The notes: generated from the letters alone by a model not told the origin. A DNA stretch of 64,000 nt from Lactarius indigo (GCA_025766275.1 JAFKAC010000007.1:1302001-1366000), one strand, 5' to 3'; positions 43,501-54,796 are shown, numbered from the stretch's first letter. Made by a program: numbers and translations.

Positions 43501-44060
43501 TTACCGCCAACATCACGAATGGTGAGCATGGAAAGGACGTCGCGTTTCGACGAGTCGACATGACTGAGATTATATGAGACGTTGACGGGAATAAGTACGA
43601 CGCAGGTGACCAAGGCCACTAAGGAGAAGGTTGTTCGCATCATGCGGAGGAAGCGTAGATAGGTTGCCGCGTCTAGGCCAATCTTGTCGACCAGCTCAGG
43701 TTCCTTGGTGTGAAGGAGTGGGGAAACCCAGCCAAAAATGCCCGGAGACATGCGCGGGGGCTTCTTCTCACCGACATGATACTTGACTTTGGGCTCGTAG
43801 ACGATCTAAGGGGAGCACGGTCGGCATATATAGATGAATGAACTAGTCAATCAAGGCACTCACTTTATTATTCGGGCGGAGGATGTTGAACAAAATGATG
43901 GTGACCACCTAGAGCGTGGGGTGAATACCGATGCCATTGACAGAGGTGTCGGTAGACGTACAGAGACAACGGTCATCAGTAAGACCTGAGATCCAACGGC
44001 GGCGGGCGCCAGCGACCGCGAGTCTGCATTCTGATTGAAAACATCTTTGATGTTGGTCAT
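40513..44060 (-). CDS. CSC1: CSC1/TMEM63 (OSCA, DUF221) ion channel-like protein
   Basis: This is a large multi-pass membrane protein related to yeast CSC1, osmosensitive calcium-permeable channels. The start is MTNIKDVFNQNADSRSLAPA at 44060. A spliced first membrane segment follows (VLLMT-VVTIILFNILRPNNK), then IVYEPKVKYHVGEKKPPRMS, GIFGWVSPLLHTKEPELVDK and TM2-3 (FSLVALVTCVVLIPVNVSY, GMVYVITGIVIVVVWFHW). The cytosolic RRM-like loop has TLIVTRVSKKLQSDEGIRAI. The channel core includes GWFFLTLIAFLNTVPLFVL, VSGVLPPAVSAFFGFFLPIM, VFAPLAPLVALGAAIVMW and AGIPPFIIVILFKVYI. The tail carries SDLEYDPILYQRDRGELDWD and SGGRNSPAPSLPGYGRYLSH, ending Gly/Arg-rich at TGA 40513-40515. Many short introns are present, and the C-terminal tail needs frame corrections. 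Long tails like this are common in fungal members. Confidence 0.9.
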
Positions 44061-44281
44061 GGTATATTCGAGGGTATATCGTCTCCGCTACACGGCAGCG
44101 AAAGACGAAGATGTGAATCTGACGGCAGTAAAGGGGAGGGGTCGCGGAGGAGGAGGGGGAGGAGTTCAAAGCAAAGAGAGATGGGAAAAACAAAGTGACA
44201 TTCCCTGTTCGCTTCAGCGTCACAAAAAACTCGTCGACAATGGTGATTATGTAACGGTGTCTACCGGGCACGATCCCCGAA

Positions 44282-45283
44282 TCATGGAAATTTGGCTCCG
44301 TTGATCTCCATCAGTATCATCACCGCCCTCGCCACGGCATTGGCACCCTCTCTTACTGAATCTCTATCCTTCGACCTTATACGTGGTATCACCCGTCCCT
44401 CAAATTTGTCCGGGTGAAAACGCAGCATCGCCTCCCTTAGTGCTTCTTTCCGCGTCCTTCCCACATCCGAACCAGATGGAAAGAGGAACGCAGATATGGC
44501 CTCTGCGGTCAGCTGTGCAGTTTCTACTTTGCCTCGCACGGGCCACGGTACGTCACCAAAGCCAAGATCCACCGATTTTGAGTTGAGAAGCTCCACCCAG
44601 CGCCGATCATAGGTATCTCGGGCGTCCACCTGCCGTTTGCGTTCACGCTCCTCGTGTCTACGCCTCCGGGCGTCCTCCTCCGCTTCGAGGATTCGTGCTG
44701 CTTCAGCCCGCGCAGCAGCTTGAGCAGCCTTTCGATGTTGCTCCCTGACGATATGCCTCAGCATTTCGCTTCCTGTATCCGTGGCTAAGCCCGCGAATCA
44801 TGTGTGGCCATCAATAAAAGCAGTCGACTCACCACCAGATACCCACTCGCACCCATTCAGCATACTCGTCATCATTCATGAATCTAGGGTCGTCATCTAC
44901 TCCGCCCATGCTGTCTAGATTGTATTCCCGCGAGCCGACTCCTCTCCACCGCCGCGGCACGTGTGCGTATTCGTTCAGTCGGGCCTCGATACCGTCTAGT
45001 CGGTCGTTGTCGTCGTCAAGTGCGTCCCATAGCTTCTGCTGGAAGCGCTCATCTTCTGCCGTGGCGCTGGTCGCCGTAGTGCGAGGTAGATGGGCCAGGA
45101 TCGGGGGATGTATAGTCAAACTCTGCATCCAGGCCACCAGGGTGCTTCGATGCTGAATCGAGGTCGGTATCACGTGCGCTACGCTGCTTGGACGTAGCCT
45201 TCTTAGCAGCTTTACGCGCCTTGCGCAAAGTCATGTTCCGCTTGCTCGGCTGGTGTCCTCTTAAGGCGTAGTCGTTTGGGCAT
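44282..45283 (-). CDS. NFKBIL1-like protein with HPDKF motif
   Basis: The C-terminal half matches the pattern of NF-kappa-B inhibitor-like 1 proteins: a charged helix (AEAARILEAEEDARRRRHEE), DTYDRRWVELLNSK, LGFGDVPWPVRGKVETAQL, and LREAMLRFHPDKFEGRVIPR, whose HPDKF recalls a J-domain HPD loop. The N-terminal part is basic (MPKRLRLKRTPAEQAEHD at 45283, then RKARKAAKKATSKQRS), followed by an acidic region (ERFQQKLWDALDDDNDRLDG) and DPRFMNDDEYAEWVRVGIWW. Frame breaks consistent with one extra base occur in the AAA (TTT in the gene) run at 45227-45229 and near 45060, and the splice near 44780-44830 does not keep phase. Nuclear RNA-processing roles have been proposed for the family; here this is only by analogy. 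Confidence 0.75.
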
Positions 45284-45993
45284 TGTGTGCCGTGCCAGGA
45301 TGATGGTCGTTGTATTGAGAATACCAACGGCCCGGATGGCCGGAGCCCATCCACTGAATCGCAAACCTTATTACGGTAGAGTCAAAAAAAAGTATTCACT
45401 ATATGGCGTGCTACAGTAGAAAGATAGTGGAAGCGGTCGTTGTCTTACTGTAGTCGTTGTCGTGTATCTCCACCTTCGCCCAACGTAGACGCCGTTTCAT
45501 TGAACTTTCTCATCAGTAGTGCATCCCGTTCTTGATTTCGCCGTCGTTTGCGGACTTCGGCTTTTGCCTCCATCATATTTTCTCCGTGGATGCATGGGAT
45601 TCTCCGCGGCTCATTTGTGTTCCCTTGTACTCAGATGTATTAATTTAGAGCTAGATGTGCATCTATAGGTGTTGCAACAGTGGACTAATGATAGTGTAAC
45701 ATTTGAGAGGAGAATGCGAGACAGAATTGTCACAAGTACTTTAGATGGGTCATCGCGATTCCTCGTGAAAGTACATGGTAAGATGGATTCGTGATAGAAT
45801 GATACAAACGTAACGTTGTACAGTCAGGTAAGTGAAACGCGGTACATGAAAATTTAGTGAAGGGGTTACGAACACGGCATCGGAAAAATGCCCCGGTGTA
45901 TTGATCCACCACACCGATCTAGGGTTCTGACAGGAAGAGGGGGTGTCAAGCCTCGGAATCCATGTAACACCCTCGTGTTAATACACCTGTCAA
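45284..45993. other. Intergenic
   Basis: About 0.7 kb holds the promoter of the NFKBIL1-like gene and the 3' UTR of the kinase gene. Frames are short. No RNA gene was recognised. Confidence 0.5.
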
Positions 45994-47097
45994 CTAACGC
46001 GTGCTGACGTCCACCACTTCGCGGTTCTCATCGATGAGTGATACGGAGAAATTTCAGTGAATGAATCCTTGCGTCTCTCCATTTGGTAACCAAGGGGGGG
46101 AAAAGTCGTGATCCCGTCTGGGGATCGTGTCCACCAGTCACGACTCCCGCTTCAAAGAAGTGGTATCCTGGGATGTAACGATCGACAAACCTATATGGGC
46201 AATCATAAGCCATGTTTCGGAAAGAGGGATCCAAGTCCAGGCTTGGGCTTACTTTTGGACTTGCTCGTCGGTCATACCCATTCCATCTGTGGTAGCCTTC
46301 ATTGCGTGCTCCTGCTCCAATCGCCACTTATATATGTGCACGTATGGACTTTCGATTGGAGGAGCGATCTGTTTCCATCGACGCGCAGGGGTAACTAAGT
46401 TATGGGCGGACGGCCAAGAAGAAAGCTTGCGCACCTGGACGAAGACGTCAAAGAGATCCCACCACTTTGCGTACTCTGCAAGATGCCGGTTCACGTCGAG
46501 TATATGTTCCAAGGTATACGCGGAGACGTCAAACGTCTGTTCCAGTCCGAGTGGAACTTGATTTATGCGCCGCTTGATGTATTGGTGTGACTGTGGGTAG
46601 AACCCCACGCACCAGCCTTCGAGCAGCACAACGTCCAGGGGACCATAGATCGGTGTCCACTCAGACTCAGGGAGGCGATCTCCTTCACCACCAAAGAGGC
46701 TTTTGTCGAAGCGCGGGATGCGCAAATGACCCATCAGTGAGCGGTTTATATCCTTCAAAGAACGGAGAAGGGAGAGACCAAGTGCGATGTCGTGCGTGCC
46801 TGGCTGGCCACGACCGCGTAATAACACATTCTCTGGGTTTGAAGAAGTAACAGCCTTCAGCTGGGTGTGGGGGAGGTAGAGGTCGTCGATCGACAGAGTA
46901 GCTACGCGGAGGGCAGGATGTCGCTCATCCGCAGAAGTGAGTGAGTGCTTGACGTGCTCAGTGAGGAACGTCTTTCCTGAGCCCTGCGGCCCTTGTAAGG
47001 CAACAAATAATGGAGAAGATGAACTTGATTGTGATGGGCAAGGATCCGAAAGATGGACAAGTACGTGTTCGACGATGACGGCCACTGCGGCGCTCAT
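45994..47097 (-). CDS. TDA10: D-glycerate 3-kinase-like P-loop kinase (TDA10/GLYK family)
   Basis: This is an ATP-dependent small-molecule kinase of the glycerate-kinase/uridine-kinase-like fold. The likely start is MSAAVAVIVEHVLVHLSDP at 47097; an upstream in-frame methionine at 47172 is an alternative. The Walker A motif is ALQGPQGSGKTFLTEH, and the Walker B/Asp region is VATLSIDDLYLPHTQLKAV. Further family motifs are LLRGRGQPGTHDIALGLSLL, IPRFDKSLFGGEGDR, VVLLEGWCVGFYPQ, WWDLFDVFVQVRK, VHIYKWRLEQEHAM and, after an intron (gtaagc...atatag), FVDRYIPGYHFFEAGV. The C-terminus reads LRIT then DENREVVDVSTR if one extra base near 46036 is ignored, with stop at 45994-45996. Without that correction the protein stops nine codons earlier. 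Confidence 0.9.
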
Positions 47098-48600
47098 GGC
47101 GATGGCCAAGTGGATACCGCCACCTGTTACGTAAGCACGGCGATACAGTTCTTTTGCGCTCGTCACCGTCACCTCTCACCTGCATTCCTAATCCCCCCTG
47201 TACATTCCCGCTCCCTCGCACCAACCCCCTCCTTTCCGAGATATTATTATTTTCCTATAATACTCAAAAAGAGGGAAACTCTATACAAAGACCGGAACTC
47301 AAATGATGTCGTCTTCGGAGGCAACTGGAGAAACTTCTGGTTCACTTCAAAACATTCCCTGCAACGTATGCCCGCATAAAACGACAATACCAGCAACTTC
47401 TTGACCGTGTTACACCTCATGTATTGTACCGGTGGATTGGGACCACCGTAACAGTCGCCTTATTTGAGCTACGTATCGTGTATGCGCAAGGCGTACGTGT
47501 TCGTTGTACCACCCTTGAAGCCCGTCACTTACCCATAGAACTTACTTTTTACTTCCTGGGGTGCTCAGTGGTACATTGGTATGTCAACCTCTTCTTCGAC
47601 TTGACATTATTTTTGACATGATTATTTTTAGTCTGCTGTGCGTCGACTTTTTCTTGAGCGGAGGACTACTAAAACGCTTGCTGCACCCATAGATGCACAT
47701 GCAATCTACCTCTTGAATTTGCTTCTTGCATTTTTGCAACCAAAGTTCGACCCATCCCTTACAGGATGACTTAATGGCAGACGAGCTGGAGGGAGGCGAA
47801 GGCGATATCCCTTCGCCTCTTCCCAGTACCCGTGACGACGAGTTCCGCCCATTCGTTCGCCGGCTTCCGGAATGGCAGTTTTGGTGCGATCTCTCTTTCC
47901 CACGCATAGTTATTGCAGCAGTTGACATGGCCCCTACATCGTGTGCAGGCTGTCCACTACACGTGCGACTTTGATTTCTTTCTTTATGACATTTTCGACT
48001 GTGTTTGATGTCCCGGTTTACTGGCCAATCCTTGTGATGTACTTCTGTGTCTTATTCGTGTTAACCATGAGAAGGCAGTTACAGTCAGTGAGATCGTTTC
48101 TTACGTCAATCCGCCCTTAACCGTTCTACACAGACACATGATCAAATACCGTTATGTTCCCTTCGACTGGGGGCGCAAGACGCGTTATGGTGGAAGCCAG
48201 AAGTAGTGCAGAGCGTTCTATGTGCCAGCACACTTAGAGGTGTCTGAGGATGGACAGGCTGACTGTTTCGTTGACTACCTTCTTTGTTCGAATATAAACC
48301 CCAACCCGTTCTTGTAGAACGGGGTCACCAGAGTGCTGTTCCGGACTCAATCATGGGTCACCTGCCTGCTTGAGCGAGTATGCACAACTATAACATTTTC
48401 AGACCCCGTATCGCCGACGACGATCATCATACGTTCTGTATACTGGCCGTTCTGCGCCCGCCATCGGACCGCCCTGCCGGAACACGATGCCGTCGCATGG
48501 TAGTCACACGGGCAACTCGCCGTCGGTGGGGGTTGGGGTTGAATAAGTTGCCCATATCGCTCGTTTGATCTTCTTGCTTTCACCCAGCGTGCCCGGAACC
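47098..48600. other. Divergent intergenic region, 1.5 kb
   Basis: This region lies between the minus-strand kinase and plus-strand dehydrogenase genes. Frames of 60-115 codons on both strands have no motifs. AT-rich and pyrimidine-rich patches occur at 47.2-47.3 and 47.6-47.7 kb. No gene was recognised. Confidence 0.45.
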
Positions 48601-49868
48601 ATGACTCTACCTCGCGTATTAATCTGTGGTACGCTTAGCGTCTCTGCAATCCAAACGTTGGCATGTATTCTATTATAGGTGATCTTGTATGGGCACACGA
48701 AGAATCAAAGCAGCTCTTCCATGGTATAGCTGATGTGGTTGTTAGTGGGCTTTTATCCTCATGCGCGCTCACCCATGACACTCCGCTATTCGATTCTACA
48801 GCGCATGGATTCCCTCGACCGTGCAGATCTCTTCGCGAATCTAAACCAAGGGGGAAAATACGAAGGCACGGTAGCGATTTATCGCGACAACACATCCGCA
48901 GAACGTGTCGGGGTGTTCGATCGCGCTTTCATTGGGGCGCTTCCCTCTGGAGTGCGGTGGATAGGACATAATGGGGCAGGCTATGACCAAATCGACGTCA
49001 GCGCATGCAAAGAGAAAGGTACATCAAAGCTTCAGCGGTCCCTCCTACATGCCCAGTCCGGGAGAGAAAGAGGCTGATATCTCGTGCTCCTTCTATAGGG
49101 ATTATTGTCTCTAACACCCCCGTTGCCGTCGATGACGCAACGGCGACGACGGCGCTGTACCTGATGATATCAGCCTTCCGCCATTTCTCACAGGGTGAGC
49201 GCAGCTTACGTGTAGGGCGATGGAAGAGCGATATCTCGTCCTCCCTCACCCACGATCTCACCGGGAAGACGCTAGCCATTCTTGGCCTCGGAGGCATTGG
49301 ATTTCGTCTTGCCGAGCTGGCACGTGGGTTCCCGATGCGTATCGTTTACCACTCAGCGAAAAAAGGTGGAGGGTGCGCCAGACTGGTGCGAGTATTTTGG
49401 ACAGGAACGACTAGATGAGTTCCTGGGCCTTGCGGACGTGCTGAGCGTACACGTTCCGCTGAGACCGGATACGGAAGGGTCTTGTTAGCGAAGAGATGAT
49501 TCGGAAGCTCAAAAAAGGCGCGATCCTCGTGAACACCGCCAGAGGGAAGGTCATCGATGAAGATGCATTGATCAGGGCACTGGAAGACGGACACGTGAGT
49601 ACTGTAGGGTTTCTATGACAACGAAATTATTCACGACTTTCAAAAGCTTGGTGCCGTTGGCCTGGACGTTTTCCCCAACGAACCTTCGGTAAATCCGCGA
49701 CTGCTTGACTTCCCAAACGCCACACTTCTCCCGCACATGGGGACCGAGACACGCGATTCGCAGAAAAAGATGGAAGTACGGGCGTTGACGAATATCAGGG
49801 ACTTCCTGGTCAAAGGGAAGGGAGTTGATATAGTCCCTGAGTTGAGAGACATAGCTACGAAGCTATAG
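48601..49868 (+). CDS. GOR1: D-2-hydroxyacid dehydrogenase / glyoxylate reductase type (frame breaks)
   Basis: This NAD(P)H-dependent reductase acts on glyoxylate, hydroxypyruvate or related 2-keto acids. Exon 1 is MTLPRVLICG, then an intron (gtacgc...tatag) to DLVWAHEESKQLFHGIAD. Later pieces are RMDSLDRADLFANLNQGGK, VRWIGHNGAGYDQIDVSAC, IIVSNTPVAVDDATATTALY, the nucleotide-binding GKTLAILGLGGIGFRLAEL, LADVLSVHVPLRPDTEG, KGAILVNTARGKVIDEDAL with the catalytic Arg, LGAVGLDVFPNEPSVNPRL and LLPHMGTETRDSQKKM with the catalytic His, and finally VPELRDIATKL (stop 49866-49868). The frame is broken in the A6 run at 49359-49364 and near 49480, each by one extra base. Substrate choice cannot be told from sequence. 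Confidence 0.9.
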
Positions 49869-50647
49869 TGGATGTGTACTGATGTGATGACAACTTGGAG
49901 ACCAACTTGCTGGTACCCCCCTGCTTAGTAATCGAGTCCATTGAGATTTGCTTAGCCGCCGAGCGCACCAGGCTCGCTCCAATCTCCCTCCAATAGATTT
50001 GTGCCAGACACCACAGCCAAACGTCATCTCTGACTTGTACCCTCTTTCCCAGGTCTCTGCACTTCCACTTCTATCCCATTTCTTCTGGCTGTGTGGTTCT
50101 TGCCATTAATGGTTCAGTCCCTTCAGACGCGTCCAGCATCCGTGGCAGACTCAGGAATTGGGTTTTGTGAATGCTATTCGTCAGATTCGGAACTGGGGGT
50201 AAGTTTCATCGGCCGAGACCAAATGTACGTCTGTCCGGCCGACTGGCTAATATTCTCTGTAGTCCTGCTCTGTTGACCGCAAGCAAGAAGATCCCATAAA
50301 CTCACTCCCGCCATCCCCCGCTGATCTCGTTCACGATGCGTATCGACGACTAACCTTCCAACAACTGTATCTTTTCTGTTCCTGTGAGGTCATTACCCAC
50401 AGCAGGCACGCAGCCGGAGCTTGCCTCCAGGCTCGCCCACCATGATCTGCGCTTGTACCCCTTTCCATCTACAACTGCCCTTTGTAACCCAGATGCCGGT
50501 GACGCAAGACCCACCGACCCGCGCCCCTTCCCTTCTCTAGATGTCCTTTCGGTTGCCCCTCGGTCGAAGACTCCATTGTCCCAATCACTTGGGTCATCCT
50601 CTCCCAATCCTTCTGATGGGGTGGAGCCTGTGAAGTCAAAGTTCTCT
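49869..50647 (+). other. Upstream region of the WW-repeat gene
   Basis: There is no separate gene. From about 50384 the frame of the next gene is already open and Ser/Pro-rich (SVAPRSKTPLSQSLGSSSP), but it lacks an ATG, so an upstream exon or untranslated leader is possible. Confidence 0.4.
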
Positions 50648-51670
50648 ATGCACGACATTCGTATTCCTCGTTCCAGAGCCTCCTATATCTCCCCTCTTCC
50701 CGTCGAAATCATGGCTGAGATCATGGATCAGGTCGGCGACTGGGAGTTGACTAAAGCCGTTGGCCTCCCCACATCTTTACCTCAGCCCCTTTCGTGGGCT
50801 CGCGCTTCCCCAACAGATCATGCCCTTCTCACCGGCTTCCTTGCCTCTATTAGTCTCCTGTGGGCCCGCACTTCGGCCTCCGACTTCCGTTGGCGCGATT
50901 CTTGTCGTGCGCTTCTCGTATATCCACATCCTCGCCTATCTCCACCACCACTGTCGTTCGCGCTTTGGTGAAATATTCCGCCACCACTTAATCCCCATCA
51001 CCGCCGCGCACCATGGACGTGTCGATGTACTCGATTGGTGGCAGTCCATGCACGAAGTGCACCCGGAGGACTTCCCGATTCCCGATTCGCGCGCGATTAT
51101 AGACGCCATCGACGGCGCGTCGCGTGCCGGTCAAGTCGAATCTCTCGACTTGGTGGCTCAAATCGGGCTTACCGTTCGAATACACTGAAGCGGCGCTCGA
51201 GCACGCTTCCGCAAAAAACCAGTCGGCCGTGCTCGACTGGTGGCGCGAGCAGCGCGCTCGTCTCCCGCTCAAGGTAGGCCGCGTCATGGACACCGCGAGT
51301 GCAGCGGGCCATGTCGCTACTCTCGTGTGGTGGGCTCATTCCGGTGTCGACTACACATACGATCGGCAGGCGCTGTACCACGCGAGCTGCCACGGTCACA
51401 TCGACGTGCTGCAGTGGTGGTTGGACAGCGGGTTGCAGCTATTTTACGACCAAGACGTATTGATCGGCGCTACGCGCTACAATCGGCCAGAAGTTCTCCA
51501 GTGGTGGGACAAAAGCGGGCTGCCAGGTGCAGTACCGCATGTGCGACATCGAAGAGGCTTTGGAAGATGCCATCGGAGCAGGAGAGCGAGCTCGGGAGTG
51601 GTGGAAGGGGAAAGGCGTCGATTTCAATACTAATGACAAAGAATGGACGAAGCTACAGAATTTGAACTGA
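50648..51670 (+). CDS. Ankyrin-like repeat protein with Trp-Trp repeats (frame breaks)
   Basis: The start MHDIRIPRSRASYISPLPVE at 50648 leads into LPVEIMAEIMDQVGDWELTK, reminiscent of an F-box-like or ankyrin-cap start. After a frame change near 50900 it reads HILAYLHHHCRSRF and HHGRVDVLDWWQSMHEVHPE. The repeats follow with a regular signature V-x-x-L-D/Q-W-W: VESLDWWLKSGLPFEYTEAA, SAVLDWWREQ, VATLVWWAHSGVDYTYDRQA, HIDVLQWWLDSGLQLFYDQD, PEVLQWWDKSGLP and ERAREWWKGKGVDFN, with spacing of about 33 residues, then stop at 51668-51670. Breaks at 50.8-50.9 kb, 51150-51151 and 51526-51527 each need one base removed. The repeat length and HA/AS(A/C)xGH turns match degenerate ankyrin repeats. Function unknown. 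Confidence 0.8.
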
Positions 51671-52397
51671 CGGCTGACACGGGTGATGGGAGGCGGTTTG
51701 GTGATGGGTTGTGGCTGTAGTCGTAGAGTTTCGTAGGCCAGCCGTTTCTTGTAGTTCTCATGGAATGGCGTTCTTAGTCTTCACCTGGTGCCAGTGGGCT
51801 GTGAAACGATTTTGATGTCTCAAGAGGCTCTGGAAGGTAGAGCATAACGGCGTCAATTGTTAATGTCAATCCCATTCGGCGCTCGGCCTGTGCGGCCTGA
51901 AATTGAGTGAGTAATATACTAGTCTATTGGAAGTTACTTCCATGGATCGGGGTCGACTGTTATGGGTTGTCAAAGGGTCAATGAAATCTGAAACTCTGAA
52001 GTACAACATGATTTTTGATCACTTTCGATTTGAGACCAGATCTATGAGGATCGTTAATATTATTTTTTGGGGGGAAAATGGGGCCCAAATTCGTGGAAAG
52101 TTTCCATTGTGGTTTTGGGCGTTTACAATGCATCTCTTTTTCGAATACTACTTGAGATCGAATGTTATTGGTACCAGAAACGCTAGGCTCGACGCTCGGG
52201 TCCTATACCAGAGCATTGAGAATACCGGTGATGGCAGTGAGGAGAGCACGGCCATGCCGATAGAGAGAGCATGACAAATGAGCAAGATGACAATTTAATG
52301 AGGACGAGGAGACTTGAGGACCCCGATAGAACGTGGTTAAAAAAAATGATGCACATTTAGAGAACTGGAAGGAGGTCCGTCAGTTCGTCGATTACGA
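51671..52397. other. Intergenic
   Basis: This stretch is AT-rich from 51.9 to 52.15 kb. A plus-strand frame at 51927-52274 (MEVTSMDRGRLLWVVKGSMK) is open for 115 codons but shows no motif and atypical composition, so I do not call it a gene. Confidence 0.4.
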
Positions 52398-52633
52398 TTA
52401 ACATGCATCATACTGTGTTCTTTCTTCGCCACTGCCTTTGCCTTGCTCTGAAACGACTTCGTTAATTAGCGTATCACATAGCCACGAAAACTTACTGTGG
52501 TATCGCGTCTTTTGTACTTCTCCTGCTCCAGGCTGCTTGAAGGGTTCGTACGAGTCCATGACGTGCAGTCCACACACCTCTTTCTTGGGATCCGACAGAG
52601 CCCTGTAGTGCGCGTTGAAGTCTGCGGTGGAAC
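52398..52633 (-). CDS. 3' exons of an unrecognised gene
   Basis: A short minus-strand exon pair looks real. After an acceptor (gtctag, exon from 52633) the frame reads TADFNAHYRALSDPKKEVCG and LHVMDSYEPFKQPGAGEVQ, then TRYH. A consensus donor (gtaagt) and a roughly 40-nt intron lead to VSEQGKGSGEERTQYDAC and a TAA at 52398-52400. I could not place upstream exons; candidates lie at 52.65-53.08 kb (minus strand, basic frame MSRALGVLARKRRPVC). No family was recognised. Confidence 0.4.
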
Positions 52634-53807
52634 CTAGACCGCCTGGTTGGAGCTGGCCCTAGTGTCGCATACGTACATCTCTGATGTAGTGAGTAGTATG
52701 ACGAAAATATTTATATCAGCGCGTACATAGTCGTATTCGCCTAGGTTGGTATGGCGAGTGCAATCGCTACCTTTTGTTTCTTGGTCGATGCTGCATATTA
52801 CTTTCAGACTTTCTTTTTTTCCCCGTTTTCTGTCGTTTGGCACTACTTGACAGCTTGAAGTCCTAATTCTTGGTTCCATGGTACAGTGTTCAAGTTGACC
52901 CTCGCGAGCAGCAGTAGAGCTTCACATCGCCCCCTCCTCCCTTTCGCGCTTCCCGCTCTGATGTGCGCACGTGGGAGAGTCGTGCGATGTTGATGCTCCG
53001 CGGTGCAAACTGGACGTCGCTTCCGGGCCAGGACTCCAAGAGCACGGGACATGGCGAGCTCCCTTCCAGTGAAAAGCAACCTCGAGCTGAAGAGTTTCCA
53101 GCTGAATCTAATCTAGGCTTGTCGATAGACTAAAGCGAATATACACCAAAAGATCCAGGTGTCATACTTGAATAGATGCACGAATTCCGCATGTAAGATC
53201 CAGAGGTGTATCAAAAGATAAAAATTCCCCTTTAAAATCAGAGGGTTTGGTTTAGGAGTGGTACTCAGGACAGCAGAGGCAATAATGTCGACAGAAGATC
53301 GAGGCGGCGTAGTATCGCTCGGCTTCAGGGCCAGTGGGCGATTGGGACGTTGACTTGGTACAATTTGGGGTAGCAAACGTGAGTCACTTAAGGGGAAGTC
53401 AAAATTGGCTCAGTGAATCTTAAGAAAAAATAATTGAAAAAATAATTGAAATAAGCACTATATGAACTGAACTGAAACCCCACGGCACTGGTTTGTATAT
53501 CGCAAGTTTTTCCTTCATACAGATGGATGGTCACCGGTCTCAGTACGAGTCTGGTACAAATACCAAGCGTCACGCACGTACATCGAGGGCACCAGATTTC
53601 GGATTATCTTAACTACATTACCCTTGTACATTACTGTACTGTGTACAGTAGCAAACTATTTGTCCGTACGCAATTGGCTACATAATCCGGAAAAGTCCAC
53701 GGTCCAAACTTGGTCACGAAAAGATACGGTCTCCAAAAAAAAAACATCGGATGGTCCCTAAGCTGAGTGCAATGGCCACATACTTCTGAAAAAACAGCTC
53801 ACGTTGG
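52634..53807. other. Intergenic, AT-rich with short direct repeat
   Basis: It may hold upstream exons of the preceding minus-strand gene. At 53427-53450 a 12-nt unit is directly repeated (aaaaaataattg twice). A second AT-rich patch lies at 53.6-53.75 kb. No gene was recognised. Confidence 0.4.
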
Positions 53808-54229
53808 TCATGTCAGCCCGCAGAATGAGTTGGCAACATGCTTGGACTGGGCATTGACGGCGCCAAGTTGCTGTGCTTTCCCATTCGTAAGGATGTTCAT
53901 GGCTTCGAAGTGAGATTTCGAAGCCGTTCCCGATCGTCTCGATGGCGGTGATATGAATCGATTTACCCTCGAACGTTAGCTCCCAGCACGACCCACACAG
54001 TGTGGAGTTCCAATGCCCTACGGCTTCGGCGGCACCAATGCCGGGGAATGAGGGTAGTGAACCGAAGGTAGGGAATCTCGTGACCAGGCCGTTCTTGCCG
54101 TCAGAGCACGCAACGTTGTTCAGCGAAGTTTAGGCGATTGTCGTAAACAGAGCTGGGATGAACATTGTCCTGCAGATAGCGACGGAAAAGAGTGCCGCAA
54201 GAGAGATGACTGGTGGAAGTGAGCTTCAT
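53808..54229 (-). CDS. Cerato-platanin family secreted protein (frame breaks)
   Basis: This is a small secreted, Cys-rich fungal protein of the cerato-platanin family, which binds chitin oligomers and in plant-associated fungi can act as an elicitor. The gene starts at ATG 54229, ends at TGA 53808-53810, and is about 137 codons long, normal for the family. Clear motifs are NNVACSDGKNGLVTRFPTF, FGSLPSFPGIGAAEAVGHWN, LCGSCWELTFEGKSIHITAI, ETIGNGFEISL, MNILTNGKAQQLGAVNAQS and NSFCGLT at the end, with four Cys in the usual positions. The signal peptide, the first residues of the mature protein and the region near 53907 are in different frames: extra single bases are indicated at 54211, around 54128-54136 and at 53907. 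As written, the gene cannot encode the full protein. Assembly error is at least as likely as a true pseudogene. Confidence 0.9.
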
Positions 54230-54796
54230 GACTGAAGACTCGGACGTGATCAGAGAATGAGGTGACGAGGGCACCTCCTTTTATACGTCAGGCTTCCTGG
54301 AATGTGTGTGGACTGTCTTTGTCTCCGAGATTCGTATGTCGGCTTCCATGTGAGTGTGTCGTCCAAGTATAAACAAAGGACGACGAGCAACGGAAATAAG
54401 GTAAAGGAGCTCAACGGTCATCAGCGTGATCGGAGCGTGGAAGGAGGTATGTAGTGTACTTACAGTGAGCTGATGAGTCGTTAACTGAGAATGCTCATGC
54501 TTCAAGCACACCTCGAGGGCCTGTGCAAGGGCGGCCAAACAAGACTCGTAACGAATCGGCAGGTCTGATGAAAGCACACGGTATGGCGAGCGAGTCGGCC
54601 TGAGGTGGCATCGCATATTGCGACACAAAACATCTCACCAAGCCTGGAGAGTGTTCGGGCGGCAGTATAGCATCGCCAGAAGGAAGGCCAAGTCCACATT
54701 AGCGAAATTCATTGGACGATCAGTAATTGACAAGACTCAGGACACAATCCCCAAAGACTGCAGCATCTGGACTGTGATGGGCGCTCTATTTTATGC
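54230..54796. other. Divergent intergenic region
   Basis: This is the upstream region of the cerato-platanin gene, and possibly 5' sequence of the ankyrin gene. A plus-strand frame from about 54618 (GRSVIDKTQDTIPKDCSIWT) may be an upstream exon of the ankyrin protein, but the join is not resolved. Confidence 0.35.
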
